Assembly (NCBI GenBank): GCA_947063875.1
Contig: CAMSTY010000016.1
Span: 1 to 57,439 of the forward strand
Origin: an uncultured bacterium
GTDB taxonomy: Bacteria > Bacillota > Clostridia > Lachnospirales > Lachnospiraceae
DNA: 57,439 nucleotides
Direction of reading: 5' to 3'
Both the position numbers and the translations under genes were made by a program. Shown here piece after piece: positions 17,476 through 25,597 of the stretch. Each line of letters starts with the position of its first letter. Position 1 is the stretch's first letter. A model generated the notes under the pieces. The model was not told where the DNA came from. It searched no databases and saw only the letters and a program-made list of their open reading frames with translations.

Positions 17476-19140
17476 CTAATTTTCCATTCTGCCGTCAAAA
17501 GGCTGATAGCAGGAGGCAATCGCTTCAGCCGTCCGCACTCCGTCCATAGCAGCGGAAGTAATGCCTCCGGCATATCCAGCGCCTTCTCCGCAGGGGTACA
17601 ACCCTTTTACCGCGCTTTCCAGCCTTTCATCCCGCCAGATCCGTACCGGAGATGAGGTGCGGCTCTCCACGCCGGCCAGAACGGCATCCAGGCGGTCAAA
17701 TCCAGGGATAATCTGCCCGAATCCGCATATTCCTTCCCGCAATGCCACTGTAAGCACTGAGGGCAAAACCTGGTGCAGATTGCCAAACGTCCACATCCCT
17801 TTCATCTGCGGCGCGACATCCCCAAGCTTGTAAGAATCTCTTTTATTTATAAAATCCCCGTAAAGCTGCACCGGGATTTTCCCGTTTCCGGCCTCAAACG
17901 CTTTTCGTTCCAGCAATCTTTGAAACTCCATCCCAGCCAAAGGACCATCTCCCGGATAATCTTCCGGCGTCACGGTCACAATCAAAGCGCTGTTGGCATT
18001 GAGACCGGCCCGGTCATGATAACTCATGCCATTGACAGCCAGCATTCCCTGCTCCGAAGAAGCATTGACCACATAACCGCCGGGACACATGCAAAAGGAA
18101 TATACTCCCCGTCCGCCAGCCGCCTTCCAGGTCAGCTTATAATCGGCAGCACCCAAAAAGCCTGCATCTTCCCTTCCATACTGGACACGGTTTATCATGC
18201 TCTGAGGATGCTGGATACGCAAACCTACCGCGAATGCCTTAGACGACATCGGAACGTTCTGCCTCCAAAGCATGGAAAAGGTGTCTCTTGCGCTGTGCCC
18301 GATCGCAAACACTGCCGCCTGACAGGGAATCTGCTCCCCCCATTCGGTGGTCACACCGCAAACCCGGCCTTGCTCTAGCATCAAATCCGCCACCTGGCAT
18401 TCAAACCGTATTTCACCGCCAAGGCGAAGGATTTCCTCCCGCATCCTCTTCACAACAAGGCACAATAGATCCGTTCCGATATGCGGCTTATTCTGATACA
18501 AAATACTTTCTTCAGCGCCAAATTCACGAAAGATCTCCAAAACCAGCCGGTTCCGGCCGTTAGGGTCCTTCACCAGAGTGTTCAGCTTTCCATCCGAAAA
18601 GGTTCCGGCTCCGCCTTCTCCAAACTGTACATTAGAACGAATATCCAGTTCACCTGTTTTCCAAAAATGTTCTACTGCCTTTTGTCTATGTAAAACATCC
18701 TGCCCCCGTTCCAGGATCAGAGGCCGATAGCCATGGCGGGCAAGCATCAAACCGCAGAACAGGCCTGCCGGTCCGGCTCCGACAATCACCGGCGGATGGG
18801 AAAGTTTCCGCTCCCCCAAGCCAGCAAACCGATAGGTATCTTCTCCAGGAACCAGAATTCTTACATTCTTCGCCTTATGTACAAGCGTTTTCTCTAGCTT
18901 TTTTTGCGAAGCCTTGTCTGTGCGCCCATTTTTGCCTGACGCCGCCAACTCAACATCTACCGTATAGCTATAAAACAACTCTGGCTTTTTTCTGGCATCC
19001 AGAGACTGACGCCGTATATGAACAGCAGCAATCCGCTCTGGCTCAATCCGCAAAATTCCGGCAGCTTTCCGATACAACTCTTCCTTTGTATGTCCTGCCG
19101 GCAAATTCAGCTGGGTAATTCGTATCATGATTTTCTCCAT
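17476..19140 (-). CDS. FAD-dependent dehydrogenase (COG2509-like)
   Basis: Flavoprotein of 554 residues, full length for this family of uncharacterised FAD-dependent dehydrogenases. An N-terminal domain of about 110 residues with an RNA-binding-like basic pattern precedes the Rossmann FAD site GAGPAG (121-126). QFGEGGAGTFSDGKL (about 178-192) and the terminal GEGAGYAGGI complete the FAD site. The substrate is unknown. The start may be ATG 19140 or ATG 19128 four codons in. It is followed 11 bases later by proB and preceded by another flavoprotein. Confidence 0.88.
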   Translation of the reverse strand: MEKIMIRITQLNLPAGHTKEELYRKAAGILRIEPERIAAVHIRRQSLDARKKPELFYSYTVDVELAASGKNGRTDKASQKKLEKTLVHKAKNVRILVPGEDTYRFAGLGERKLSHPPVIVGAGPAGLFCGLMLARHGYRPLILERGQDVLHRQKAVEHFWKTGELDIRSNVQFGEGGAGTFSDGKLNTLVKDPNGRNRLVLEIFREFGAEESILYQNKPHIGTDLLCLVVKRMREEILRLGGEIRFECQVADLMLEQGRVCGVTTEWGEQIPCQAAVFAIGHSARDTFSMLWRQNVPMSSKAFAVGLRIQHPQSMINRVQYGREDAGFLGAADYKLTWKAAGGRGVYSFCMCPGGYVVNASSEQGMLAVNGMSYHDRAGLNANSALIVTVTPEDYPGDGPLAGMEFQRLLERKAFEAGNGKIPVQLYGDFINKRDSYKLGDVAPQMKGMWTFGNLHQVLPSVLTVALREGICGFGQIIPGFDRLDAVLAGVESRTSSPVRIWRDERLESAVKGLYPCGEGAGYAGGITSAAMDGVRTAEAIASCYQPFDGRMEN

Positions 19141-19155
19141 CCTGGCAAATTTGTT

Positions 19156-20394
19156 TTAATGAACAAAACATCCGCCTCCCGCATAAATACCTGCAAGACA
19201 TCCGCTGCTCCATGCCCATTGCAGATTGTATCCGCCGCAAATGCCGTCCACATCCAGCAACTCCCCTGTCAGATAAAGTCCCGGCACCAACCGCGATTCC
19301 AAAGTTTCCGGCATAACGTCCCTGGTATCCACACCTCCGCAACATACCTGGGCCTGCTCAAAGGAATTGGTCGCCGTCACTTCCGCTTCAAAAGATTTGA
19401 TTTGATCCGCCAACCGGCTCCAGGCGCTTTTCGGCGTCTTTGCCACCATCTGTTCCGCCGGTATACCAGACAACTTCAAAAGTACTGCCGACAGCTTTTT
19501 GTGAAGCACTCCGACAAGGAAATCCCCGGTTTTCAGGTATGGCATTTGCATCGCTCTTTCCGTCAAAAACCGTTCCGTCTCCATTTTGCTTTTGGCCGGA
19601 AGGAAATCCAGAATCGCCCGCACCGCCTGCTTTCTGGCCAGCGCCACGGAAGCAAAACGGCTGACCTGAAAGGTAGGAATCCCCGATATCCCATAGTCGG
19701 TCAGCTGCACTTCCCCCATCGACCTTGCCAGCGTTTTTTTGCCGGAAACAAGAGCAACAGCGGCCTCGCATCGCACCCCGCTCAATTGCTTAAAATGCTT
19801 TCCTGCACAGCGAAGCTGAACCAAAGCCGGCAAAGGCGTAATCACCCGATGGCCAAAGCTTTCCGCCAAACAATAACCGCTTCCATCTGATCCGGTAACC
19901 GGCGCAGCCTTGGAACCAGTGGCCAAAATCAAGGCGTCACCCAAAACATCACCATAATTGCTCTGAATCAGAAAACGCCGCCCTTTCCTGCATGGCTGCT
20001 TCAGGATCTGGCATCCGGTCATAATCTTCACCTGAAGGTGAGACAACTCCAGGCGAAGCAGATCCAGTACAGCCGATGCCTGTTCGGAATTCGGATAAAT
20101 ATAGCCGTTCTTATTCTTGGTCACAATCCCCAGTCCCTCAAAAAAGTCCAAGGCATCCTTCACACCAAAGCATTCCAAAACATCCATGGGAAATCCCGGC
20201 TGGCTGCAATGATAGCAATCCTTCTCCAGGAAAAGATTGGTCAGATTACATTTGCCGTTGCCGGTGGAAAGGATCTTTTTCCCCACTCGGTCCATATGTT
20301 CAAGAATTGTCACCTCGGCTCCCTGGCGCGCCGCCATAATCGCCGCCGCCATGCCGGAAGCTCCGCCTCCGATGATAATCACCTGTCTGCCCAC
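19156..20394 (-). CDS. HI0933/BaiN-like NAD(P)/FAD-dependent oxidoreductase
   Basis: Flavoprotein of 412 residues of the HI0933 family. The FAD dinucleotide motif is IIIGGGASG (6-14); KKILSTGNGKCNLTN (39-53) is the family hallmark, and the C-terminus reads GELLDVDGICGGYNLQWAWSSG, closing the FAD pocket. Relatives include BaiN of bile-acid-converting Clostridia, but most members have no proven substrate, and nothing nearby belongs to bile-acid metabolism. It lies 15 bases before the other flavoprotein gene, so both are probably co-expressed. Confidence 0.9.
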   Translation of the reverse strand: MGRQVIIIGGGASGMAAAIMAARQGAEVTILEHMDRVGKKILSTGNGKCNLTNLFLEKDCYHCSQPGFPMDVLECFGVKDALDFFEGLGIVTKNKNGYIYPNSEQASAVLDLLRLELSHLQVKIMTGCQILKQPCRKGRRFLIQSNYGDVLGDALILATGSKAAPVTGSDGSGYCLAESFGHRVITPLPALVQLRCAGKHFKQLSGVRCEAAVALVSGKKTLARSMGEVQLTDYGISGIPTFQVSRFASVALARKQAVRAILDFLPAKSKMETERFLTERAMQMPYLKTGDFLVGVLHKKLSAVLLKLSGIPAEQMVAKTPKSAWSRLADQIKSFEAEVTATNSFEQAQVCCGGVDTRDVMPETLESRLVPGLYLTGELLDVDGICGGYNLQWAWSSGCLAGIYAGGGCFVH

Positions 20395-20468
20395 TTTTTA
20401 TCCTCCGGTCTTTGATAACAGTTCTTTCCTATTGTAGCTATTTTAGCTTCACTTTTCAAGCAGATTTT

Positions 20469-20873
20469 TCAGCTGGTATACGACTCCAGATAGTGAATCA
20501 CCTCCATCATACTGGGAAACCAGATTCCCTCCCGCAGCCGTTCCTGTTCCCGTTCCGGAAACTCAAGCAAAGGAATATGCGTATAAAGGCAGATCGTTTC
20601 TTTATCTTTGCCGAACACCAGCAAAAAACCGTCTTCCGAAACCAGATAATATTCTTCTTTGACCGTCTCATGGCGGACCTGGCTGCGATTGGCAGCCGCC
20701 AGGTTCTCTGGCGCGCTTTCCGTCACTTCTGCCGTTCCTATCGTCTCTATCTCTAATTCCTCCGCAGAAGAAAAGGATGTATCCTGATGTCGCCGGGCCA
20801 CAAAATATCCGGCAGTCAGGCATACCGCACTGACCCCTATAAACAAAAATAAGCAGATCACATATCGTTTCAT
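20469..20873 (-). CDS. Membrane-anchored protein with BofC C-terminal-like domain
   Basis: A 134-residue protein with an N-terminal transmembrane helix (about 4-25) followed by a polar linker. A C-terminal domain (about 70-133) follows, with YYLVSEDGFLLVF, THIPLLEFPE and the terminal LESYTS. This pattern resembles the C-terminal domain of BofC, the bypass-of-forespore protein that restrains SpoIVB signalling in Bacillus, but the BofC N-terminal domain is absent. In Clostridia such proteins are usually uncharacterised. It stands between the DUF3048 lipoprotein gene and the flavoprotein genes, with AGGAGG about 10 bases before the ATG. Confidence 0.7.
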   Translation of the reverse strand: MKRYVICLFLFIGVSAVCLTAGYFVARRHQDTSFSSAEELEIETIGTAEVTESAPENLAAANRSQVRHETVKEEYYLVSEDGFLLVFGKDKETICLYTHIPLLEFPEREQERLREGIWFPSMMEVIHYLESYTS

Positions 20874-20939
20874 TGAGAAACCTCCTGATGATAAGGATAT
20901 TGTCTGCTTATTTTTCCCTTATATGGTAATTTTATTCCT

Positions 20940-22076
20940 CTATTCCAAAACGATTCTTCCCGCATCCGATGTAGGCACAATACAAACCCAGGTCTTTCCC
21001 GGATTCAATACAATCTCCTGCCCATCCGCCCCATAATAGTGGGTAACGCCAAATTCTCCATCCTTTTTCCAGGAAATGTTAATCGCCTTTCCATTCGTGA
21101 TAAAGTATCCCCCCCACTGATCCTCATGGACATTGATATTGCGGTAATCGGTAGTGGCATAATAACCGGCGGCACAGCACTGGATCAGGATATTTTTCAC
21201 TGCAATCTGTCCTTCGCTGCCCAGATGCTCCGCGCCGTACTGATAGCGGTAATAAAGTCCGTCATCCTCATGATACTCAAACCAGGGATTGTTAAGGGAA
21301 TATCCTGGCATCACTTTTGATGCCTCCAGTATTCCTTCCCCCTCCAGGTTCACCGGATAATTTTCATCAGCAAAATAATAATGTCCCCGGTATTCGTCAC
21401 TGTATTGCTGGGAATATCCAAGTTTTTCAATGGCACGCTGAATCCCCTCGAAACTGGCATAGGCATTATGAGGCCTTTTCCTGTCCTTGGAACGGAAATA
21501 GGCAGTCTCGCCAGTGCCTTCCACCCCATTGATATTGTCCACATTTTTCAGATAAGGCTTTGCAAATGTGCTCTGTCCGTAATGGGCATAAATCGCATCA
21601 AATTCACGGGCAAAATAAGTATAATAGGTACGGCAGCTGCGAACCGAACCGATCCGGTCCAGATTATCGTAATCTTCAATAATCGCCATATAGCGGTTCA
21701 TATCTCCTTCCACCGGTGCTTCGTAGACAACGCCTGCCCGGTTGATGCCGTATTGAGGAAGCGCCGCCTTATCGTTGCTCATCATAATCGCCAGCGGCCG
21801 GCGGTCACCCTGCGCAGCTAAAACCATCTCTCCGGTTAAATAGCTGCGAATCCTGCCGTCTTTTTCGAGCCGTTCCCATGGTTCATAAATCTGCGGTACA
21901 GCATCCGTCTCTTCCTCTGTTTCCACCTCGATCACAATAGGTTCTGTCTCCGGCTCAATATAAATCATAGCCTCAGTCGTAAACACATCATCCGAACCGG
22001 CTTCTCTGGAACAGCCTGTCAGAAGCAGCGCGCCTATCAGAAGCATTCCTGGAATTGCCATACAATTTTTTCTCAT
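20940..22076 (-). CDS. DUF3048 lipoprotein (YerB family)
   Basis: Predicted lipoprotein of 378 residues with lipobox LLTGC (cysteine at 22) after a hydrophobic signal. The mature part holds the DUF3048 domain, recognisable from NRAGVVYEAPVEGDMNRYMA and IGSVRSCRTYY, and a C-terminal partner domain ending in a WVCIVP segment. The Bacillus homologue YerB has no established activity; such proteins face the outside of the membrane. The ATG overlaps the ybeY stop by 4 bases. Confidence 0.9.
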   Translation of the reverse strand: MRKNCMAIPGMLLIGALLLTGCSREAGSDDVFTTEAMIYIEPETEPIVIEVETEEETDAVPQIYEPWERLEKDGRIRSYLTGEMVLAAQGDRRPLAIMMSNDKAALPQYGINRAGVVYEAPVEGDMNRYMAIIEDYDNLDRIGSVRSCRTYYTYFAREFDAIYAHYGQSTFAKPYLKNVDNINGVEGTGETAYFRSKDRKRPHNAYASFEGIQRAIEKLGYSQQYSDEYRGHYYFADENYPVNLEGEGILEASKVMPGYSLNNPWFEYHEDDGLYYRYQYGAEHLGSEGQIAVKNILIQCCAAGYYATTDYRNINVHEDQWGGYFITNGKAINISWKKDGEFGVTHYYGADGQEIVLNPGKTWVCIVPTSDAGRIVLE

Positions 22077-22570
22077 CTGTCATACCCTTTCCCAGACAGT
22101 ATCTCCCGCTGTCTTTGCTCCATCCGTTCCCGTTCGCCCGCTTCCATATGATCATAGCCGCAAAGATGAAGCATGCTATGAGCAACCAGGAAAGCTAACT
22201 CCCTGCGTGTGGAATGTCCGTATTTTTCGGCCTGCTCCATAACCTTTTCCACGGAAATCACAATGTCTCCCAGCAGCAGTTCCCCCGTCTCCGGATTAAA
22301 AAAATCCTCTGCGTGCTCCTCCACATGGCTGAAATCCGACTCCTGTCCAAACTCAATCATCGGAAATGACAAGACATCCGTAGGGGCATCCATCTGCCGG
22401 TAATCCCGGTTAATCTCCTGTATGGCGGCATTGTCTGTAAAAAGCACATTCACCTCCGCCTCATAGGGGCATTGTTCATAATCCAGCGCTGCCGCAACAA
22501 TCTCCTGCACAATCTCTTCGTAAGGCAATTCCAACTGCTTGTCCGTCTCATATTCCGTATGAATTGTCAT
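22073..22570 (-). CDS. ybeY: Endoribonuclease YbeY (rRNA maturation)
   Basis: Zinc-dependent RNase that matures the 16S rRNA 3' end and takes part in 70S quality control. From the chosen start it has 165 residues with the metal site H131-x3-H135-x5-H141 in HSMLHLCGYDH and the preceding TDVLSFP motif (64-70). The canonical Gly after the first His is Ser here. I chose ATG 22570 because AGGGGGA lies 6-8 bases upstream; the longer frame from 22594 has AAAGGG directly against its ATG. It overlaps the DUF3048 gene and follows phoH by 35 bases. Confidence 0.95.
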   Translation of the reverse strand: MTIHTEYETDKQLELPYEEIVQEIVAAALDYEQCPYEAEVNVLFTDNAAIQEINRDYRQMDAPTDVLSFPMIEFGQESDFSHVEEHAEDFFNPETGELLLGDIVISVEKVMEQAEKYGHSTRRELAFLVAHSMLHLCGYDHMEAGERERMEQRQREILSGKGYDR

Positions 22571-22605
22571 CCCATTCCCCCTTTTCTTTTGCATCCCTTT
22601 GCGGC

Positions 22606-23625
22606 CTATTTGCGGCTTCTTTGCCGTTCTGCCCTTCCTATGCGCCCCTTTCGTTCTTCCTTTCGCTCTTCCTTCCGCTCATAATCGTCATAAGCCTGAA
22701 CGATTTTCTGTACCAACGGATGGCGCACCACATCCTCGCTGGTCAGAGCGCAAAAGCCGATATCATCAATCTTCTGCAACACCCGCATCGCCACATCCAA
22801 CCCCGAAGCCGCACCCCCGGGAAGGTCCTTTTGCGTCCGGTCCCCGGTGATCACCACCTTGGAACCAAAGCCAATCCGGGTCAGGAACATCTTCATCTGA
22901 GCCGGGGTCGTATTCTGCGCCTCATCCAGAATAATATAAGCATTATCCAGGGTCCGCCCGCGCATATAGGCCAGAGGCGCAACCTCAATCAACCCCTTTT
23001 CTGAATTATGAAGAAAGCTTTCCGCCCCCATAATCTGATACAAGGCATCATAAAGCGGCCGCAGATAAGGATCAATCTTGCTCTGCAGATCCCCTGGCAA
23101 AAATCCCAGTTTTTCTCCTGCCTCAATCGCCGGTCTGGTCAGGATAATCCTGTTGACCTCACTATTCTTAAATGCCTGGATCGCCATTGCCATCGCAAGA
23201 TACGTCTTGCCGGTTCCCGCAGGACCCACGCCGAACACAATCATCTTCTGTCGGATGGCATCCACATATTGTTTCTGCCCCAATGTTTTGGGTTTCACAG
23301 GCTTCCCGTTGACCGTCCGGCAAATAATGTCCTTGTCAATCTCCAAAATCGCATGGTCCGACTCCGTAAAGGACAGCGAAAGGGCATAGTCTACGTTTTG
23401 CTCTGTAATCGCATTTCCCCGTTTGGAAAGTTCCACCAGATCGTTCAGTACACTTTTCGCTTTCCCAACCATCCCTTCCGGGCCAATCAGCTTGACCGTA
23501 CCGTCTCTGGCTACAATCGTCACCCGCAAAGTACGTTCGATTTTTTTCAGATATTGGTCAAATTGGCCGCAGACATTCGTTTCATGTTCGATTGGTATAT
23601 CAATCATTGTTTCTATTACGCTCAT
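22606..23625 (-). CDS. phoH: PhoH-family ATPase
   Basis: Cytoplasmic ATPase of 339 residues, related to superfamily 1 helicase cores. An N-terminal KH-like region (about 1-105) precedes Walker A GPAGTGKT (about 133-140) and Walker B IILDEAQNT. PhoH is tied to RNA metabolism by its steady association with YbeY, as seen here. The C-terminus ends in a very basic Lys/Arg/Glu tail of about 25 residues. The ATG overlaps the yqfD stop (ATGA). Confidence 0.95.
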   Translation of the reverse strand: MSVIETMIDIPIEHETNVCGQFDQYLKKIERTLRVTIVARDGTVKLIGPEGMVGKAKSVLNDLVELSKRGNAITEQNVDYALSLSFTESDHAILEIDKDIICRTVNGKPVKPKTLGQKQYVDAIRQKMIVFGVGPAGTGKTYLAMAMAIQAFKNSEVNRIILTRPAIEAGEKLGFLPGDLQSKIDPYLRPLYDALYQIMGAESFLHNSEKGLIEVAPLAYMRGRTLDNAYIILDEAQNTTPAQMKMFLTRIGFGSKVVITGDRTQKDLPGGAASGLDVAMRVLQKIDDIGFCALTSEDVVRHPLVQKIVQAYDDYERKEERKEERKGRIGRAERQRSRK

Positions 23626-24872
23626 TCGGCTGTTTGTTCTCCTTCTGCTTCCGATTCTTTGGATTGTTCGATCTCCTCCGGCACGATCGCTTTTCCGGTT
23701 CCGATCTGTTCTTCCAAAAGAAATTCTCCCTGGACGATCCAGCCAGAATCCTCTGCTAATATTCTAACACTATTTTCAAGAATTTGTACCCCTTTTTGCA
23801 CGAAATTCTCCCTCTTTTTCTGATGAATCCGCTCTTTTTCCAACTCCAGTTCTTTTTTTGTCAAAAAATGTTCATAAATCTGATATTCCCGGGCCTGGAT
23901 CTGGTCAATCCATACCGGCAGGTAGAAGTCTCCCAGTACCGTCACCTGGCGGCTTCTGGAAGTCATTTCCCACGGCTCTTCCCCCCAAGTCGGAAATATC
24001 CAAAGAAAAGAAATTCCGCCCAGACGCAGCCGGAATCCCTGGCGTTTTCTTCCAGTTTCCGTGCGTTTCATAGTCAGTGCAGGTATCCTTTCCCGATAGC
24101 TTTCCGATGTAACCGCATAGACATCCGCATCAGCTCTTACCAGTTGTTCACGCACCAGTTCTTCTGCATCGTTATAAATCGGCACTATGCCGCGAACCAG
24201 CACATCTCCTGCCTCTACGGATTCTCCCACACTGACCTGAGCCTTGCCTCTGCGCACTACCATGCGGGTAATGGTACCGGATTTTTCTGCCACCAGGTCG
24301 CGGGGTGCATCCTCTTTTTGGGGAATCTCTCCCATAACTTCATTTTCCTTCACCTTGATCATCAGCCTGGTTCCGGAAATTCTGGCGGAAACCCAGATAA
24401 TCTCCGGATAATGGCTGCGGATGGTCTCCTCCAGGGCATCACAATCAATCTCAGACCGGAATTGCCCATACCGGATGCCTTGCGTTTCCAGATAGTGAAT
24501 CAAGGTATCATCTGTAAACTGGTAATTGCCGTCAATAGAAATATCCCAGATAAACTGCGACATAAAAAACAGTACCAGGAAAAAAGAGGCAAGCCCTGCC
24601 GCATACAATTTCCGCTTCCGGTTTTGATACAAAAAAAAGGGAAGTCCGTATCTCCCCAGAATTTTCAGCCGTACTTGTGCCTTTCTCACTAACGGACGCA
24701 CTCTTCGGTAATCTTTTACACTGATCAAAAATTGATATCCATTGTCCTGGTAGCGCAAATCCCAGATCACAATCTGTCTTGACATACAGAGGTTTAAAAA
24801 ACGTTCTGGTGAAAAACCGTTCAAACGAATACGCAGGTATCCTTCCCAATAATGCTTTAAGGCATCCTTCAA
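23622..24872 (-). CDS. yqfD: Sporulation protein YqfD
   Basis: Membrane protein of 416 residues made under sigma-E in Bacillus relatives and needed for efficient sporulation. A cytoplasmic N-terminal domain (1-87) is followed by one transmembrane segment (about 89-107) and a large external domain related to SpoIIIAH/FtsQ-like POTRA folds, with GTRLMIKVKE and an ending rich in E. It is paired with yqfC upstream, 41 bases away. The last 25 residues are Glu-rich and overlap phoH. Confidence 0.92.
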   Translation of the reverse strand: MKDALKHYWEGYLRIRLNGFSPERFLNLCMSRQIVIWDLRYQDNGYQFLISVKDYRRVRPLVRKAQVRLKILGRYGLPFFLYQNRKRKLYAAGLASFFLVLFFMSQFIWDISIDGNYQFTDDTLIHYLETQGIRYGQFRSEIDCDALEETIRSHYPEIIWVSARISGTRLMIKVKENEVMGEIPQKEDAPRDLVAEKSGTITRMVVRRGKAQVSVGESVEAGDVLVRGIVPIYNDAEELVREQLVRADADVYAVTSESYRERIPALTMKRTETGRKRQGFRLRLGGISFLWIFPTWGEEPWEMTSRSRQVTVLGDFYLPVWIDQIQAREYQIYEHFLTKKELELEKERIHQKKRENFVQKGVQILENSVRILAEDSGWIVQGEFLLEEQIGTGKAIVPEEIEQSKESEAEGEQTAE

Positions 24873-24913
24873 CCGCTTCCCTCCCGTTTCCGTTTCATTT
24901 CCAAAAAGGCCGC

Positions 24914-25192
24914 TTACTCCCCAAACTCCATCGATTGAATCAAACCGCTGATCTTCATCTCATCATGATTATAATATTCAATATGAAGCCTTTTTCCATG
25001 AAACTGCAGCTTACAGTTTTTTGCCTGCAGCTTCACCGTCTGGTCATCATAAATCAATATTCCACGGTAATTTTCAACAATCACACTGGTACGGCCGACA
25101 AAAGAAATCAGCACCTCCCCCAGCACTACGTCTTTTGGCAGTTTCAGATTATCTACCGCCGCAATTTTTATCCGTTCAAACAAAGGCCCCAC
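24914..25192 (-). CDS. yqfC: Sporulation protein YqfC (YabP/YqfC family)
   Basis: A 92-residue member of the YabP/YqfC family, sigma-E-dependent in Bacillus. Core signatures are LKLPKDVVLGE (about 16-26), the glycine/arginine turn VGRTSVIVENYRGI, and the ending ISGLI. The start is uncertain. The longest frame begins with GTG at 25190-25192 directly against AGAGG. A TTG three codons later (25183) has GAGGGTGGGG upstream at better spacing, giving 89 residues. Together with yqfD it forms the usual pair. Confidence 0.85.
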   Translation of the reverse strand: MGPLFERIKIAAVDNLKLPKDVVLGEVLISFVGRTSVIVENYRGILIYDDQTVKLQAKNCKLQFHGKRLHIEYYNHDEMKISGLIQSMEFGE

Positions 25193-25220
25193 CCTCTGCC
25201 GGTATTTACTACCATTCTAC

Positions 25221-25254
25221 GAAAAAATCCCCAGCCTTATGACTGGGGATTTTG
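25221..25254 (-). terminator. Rho-independent terminator after rpsU
   Basis: Arms AATCCCCAG (25226-25234) and CTGGGGATT (25243-25251), 9 base pairs with an 8-base loop. On the minus strand the hairpin is followed by TTTTTTC. It lies 7-10 bases after the rpsU stop, so it should separate rpsU from yqfC or attenuate readthrough. Confidence 0.85.
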
Positions 25255-25260
25255 AAACGC

Positions 25261-25437
25261 TTAATTAAATTTACGTTTTCTTGCGGCCTCAGACTTTTTC
25301 TTACGTCTGACGCTTGGTTTCTCGTAATGCTCTCTTTTACGAATCTCTTGCTGGATACCTGCCTTTGCACAGTTTCTTTTAAATCTGCGCAAAGCACTGT
25401 CCAAGCTTTCGTTTTCTTTAACGATTACGTTCGACAT
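25261..25437 (-). CDS. rpsU: 30S ribosomal protein S21
   Basis: Protein of 58 residues, normal length for S21. It begins [13 protein letters not shown], has the basic [14 protein letters not shown] helix and ends in a Lys/Arg-rich tail ([14 protein letters not shown]). S21 takes part in translation initiation on the 30S subunit. The ATG at 25435-25437 is preceded by GGAGGGAGG and, closer, AGGTG six bases away. It is a single-gene transcript: its own promoter lies about 75 bases upstream and a strong terminator follows. Confidence 0.97.
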   Translation of the reverse strand: MSNVIVKENESLDSALRRFKRNCAKAGIQQEIRKREHYEKPSVRRKKKSEAARKRKFN

Positions 25438-25458
25438 CGCTCACACCTAACCTCCCTC

Positions 25459-25487
25459 CAGTTGTGTACTTGTGCATAATACAACTG
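25459..25487 (-). promoter_or_regulatory. Hairpin in the rpsU 5' leader
   Basis: Arms CAGTTGT and ACAACTG (7 base pairs) enclose 15 bases and abut the GGAGGGAGG ribosome-binding site. It could influence ribosome access; no known protein-binding leader was recognised. Confidence 0.4.
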
Positions 25488-25513
25488 TTTGGGTATTTAT
25501 TCGCACTGCTTAA

Positions 25514-25541
25514 ATTATAGCATAAAATCTCTATTCGTCAA
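25514..25541 (-). promoter_or_regulatory. Sigma-A promoter of rpsU
   Basis: TTGACG (25536-25541), 16-base spacer, TATAAT (25514-25519) on the minus strand. Both boxes are near consensus, as expected for a ribosomal protein gene. Confidence 0.85.
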
Positions 25542-25597
25542 CTATTTTTTGCAAAACATGGAGATTTTTGTGATACGGATTTGCCAAAAGCCTCTTG

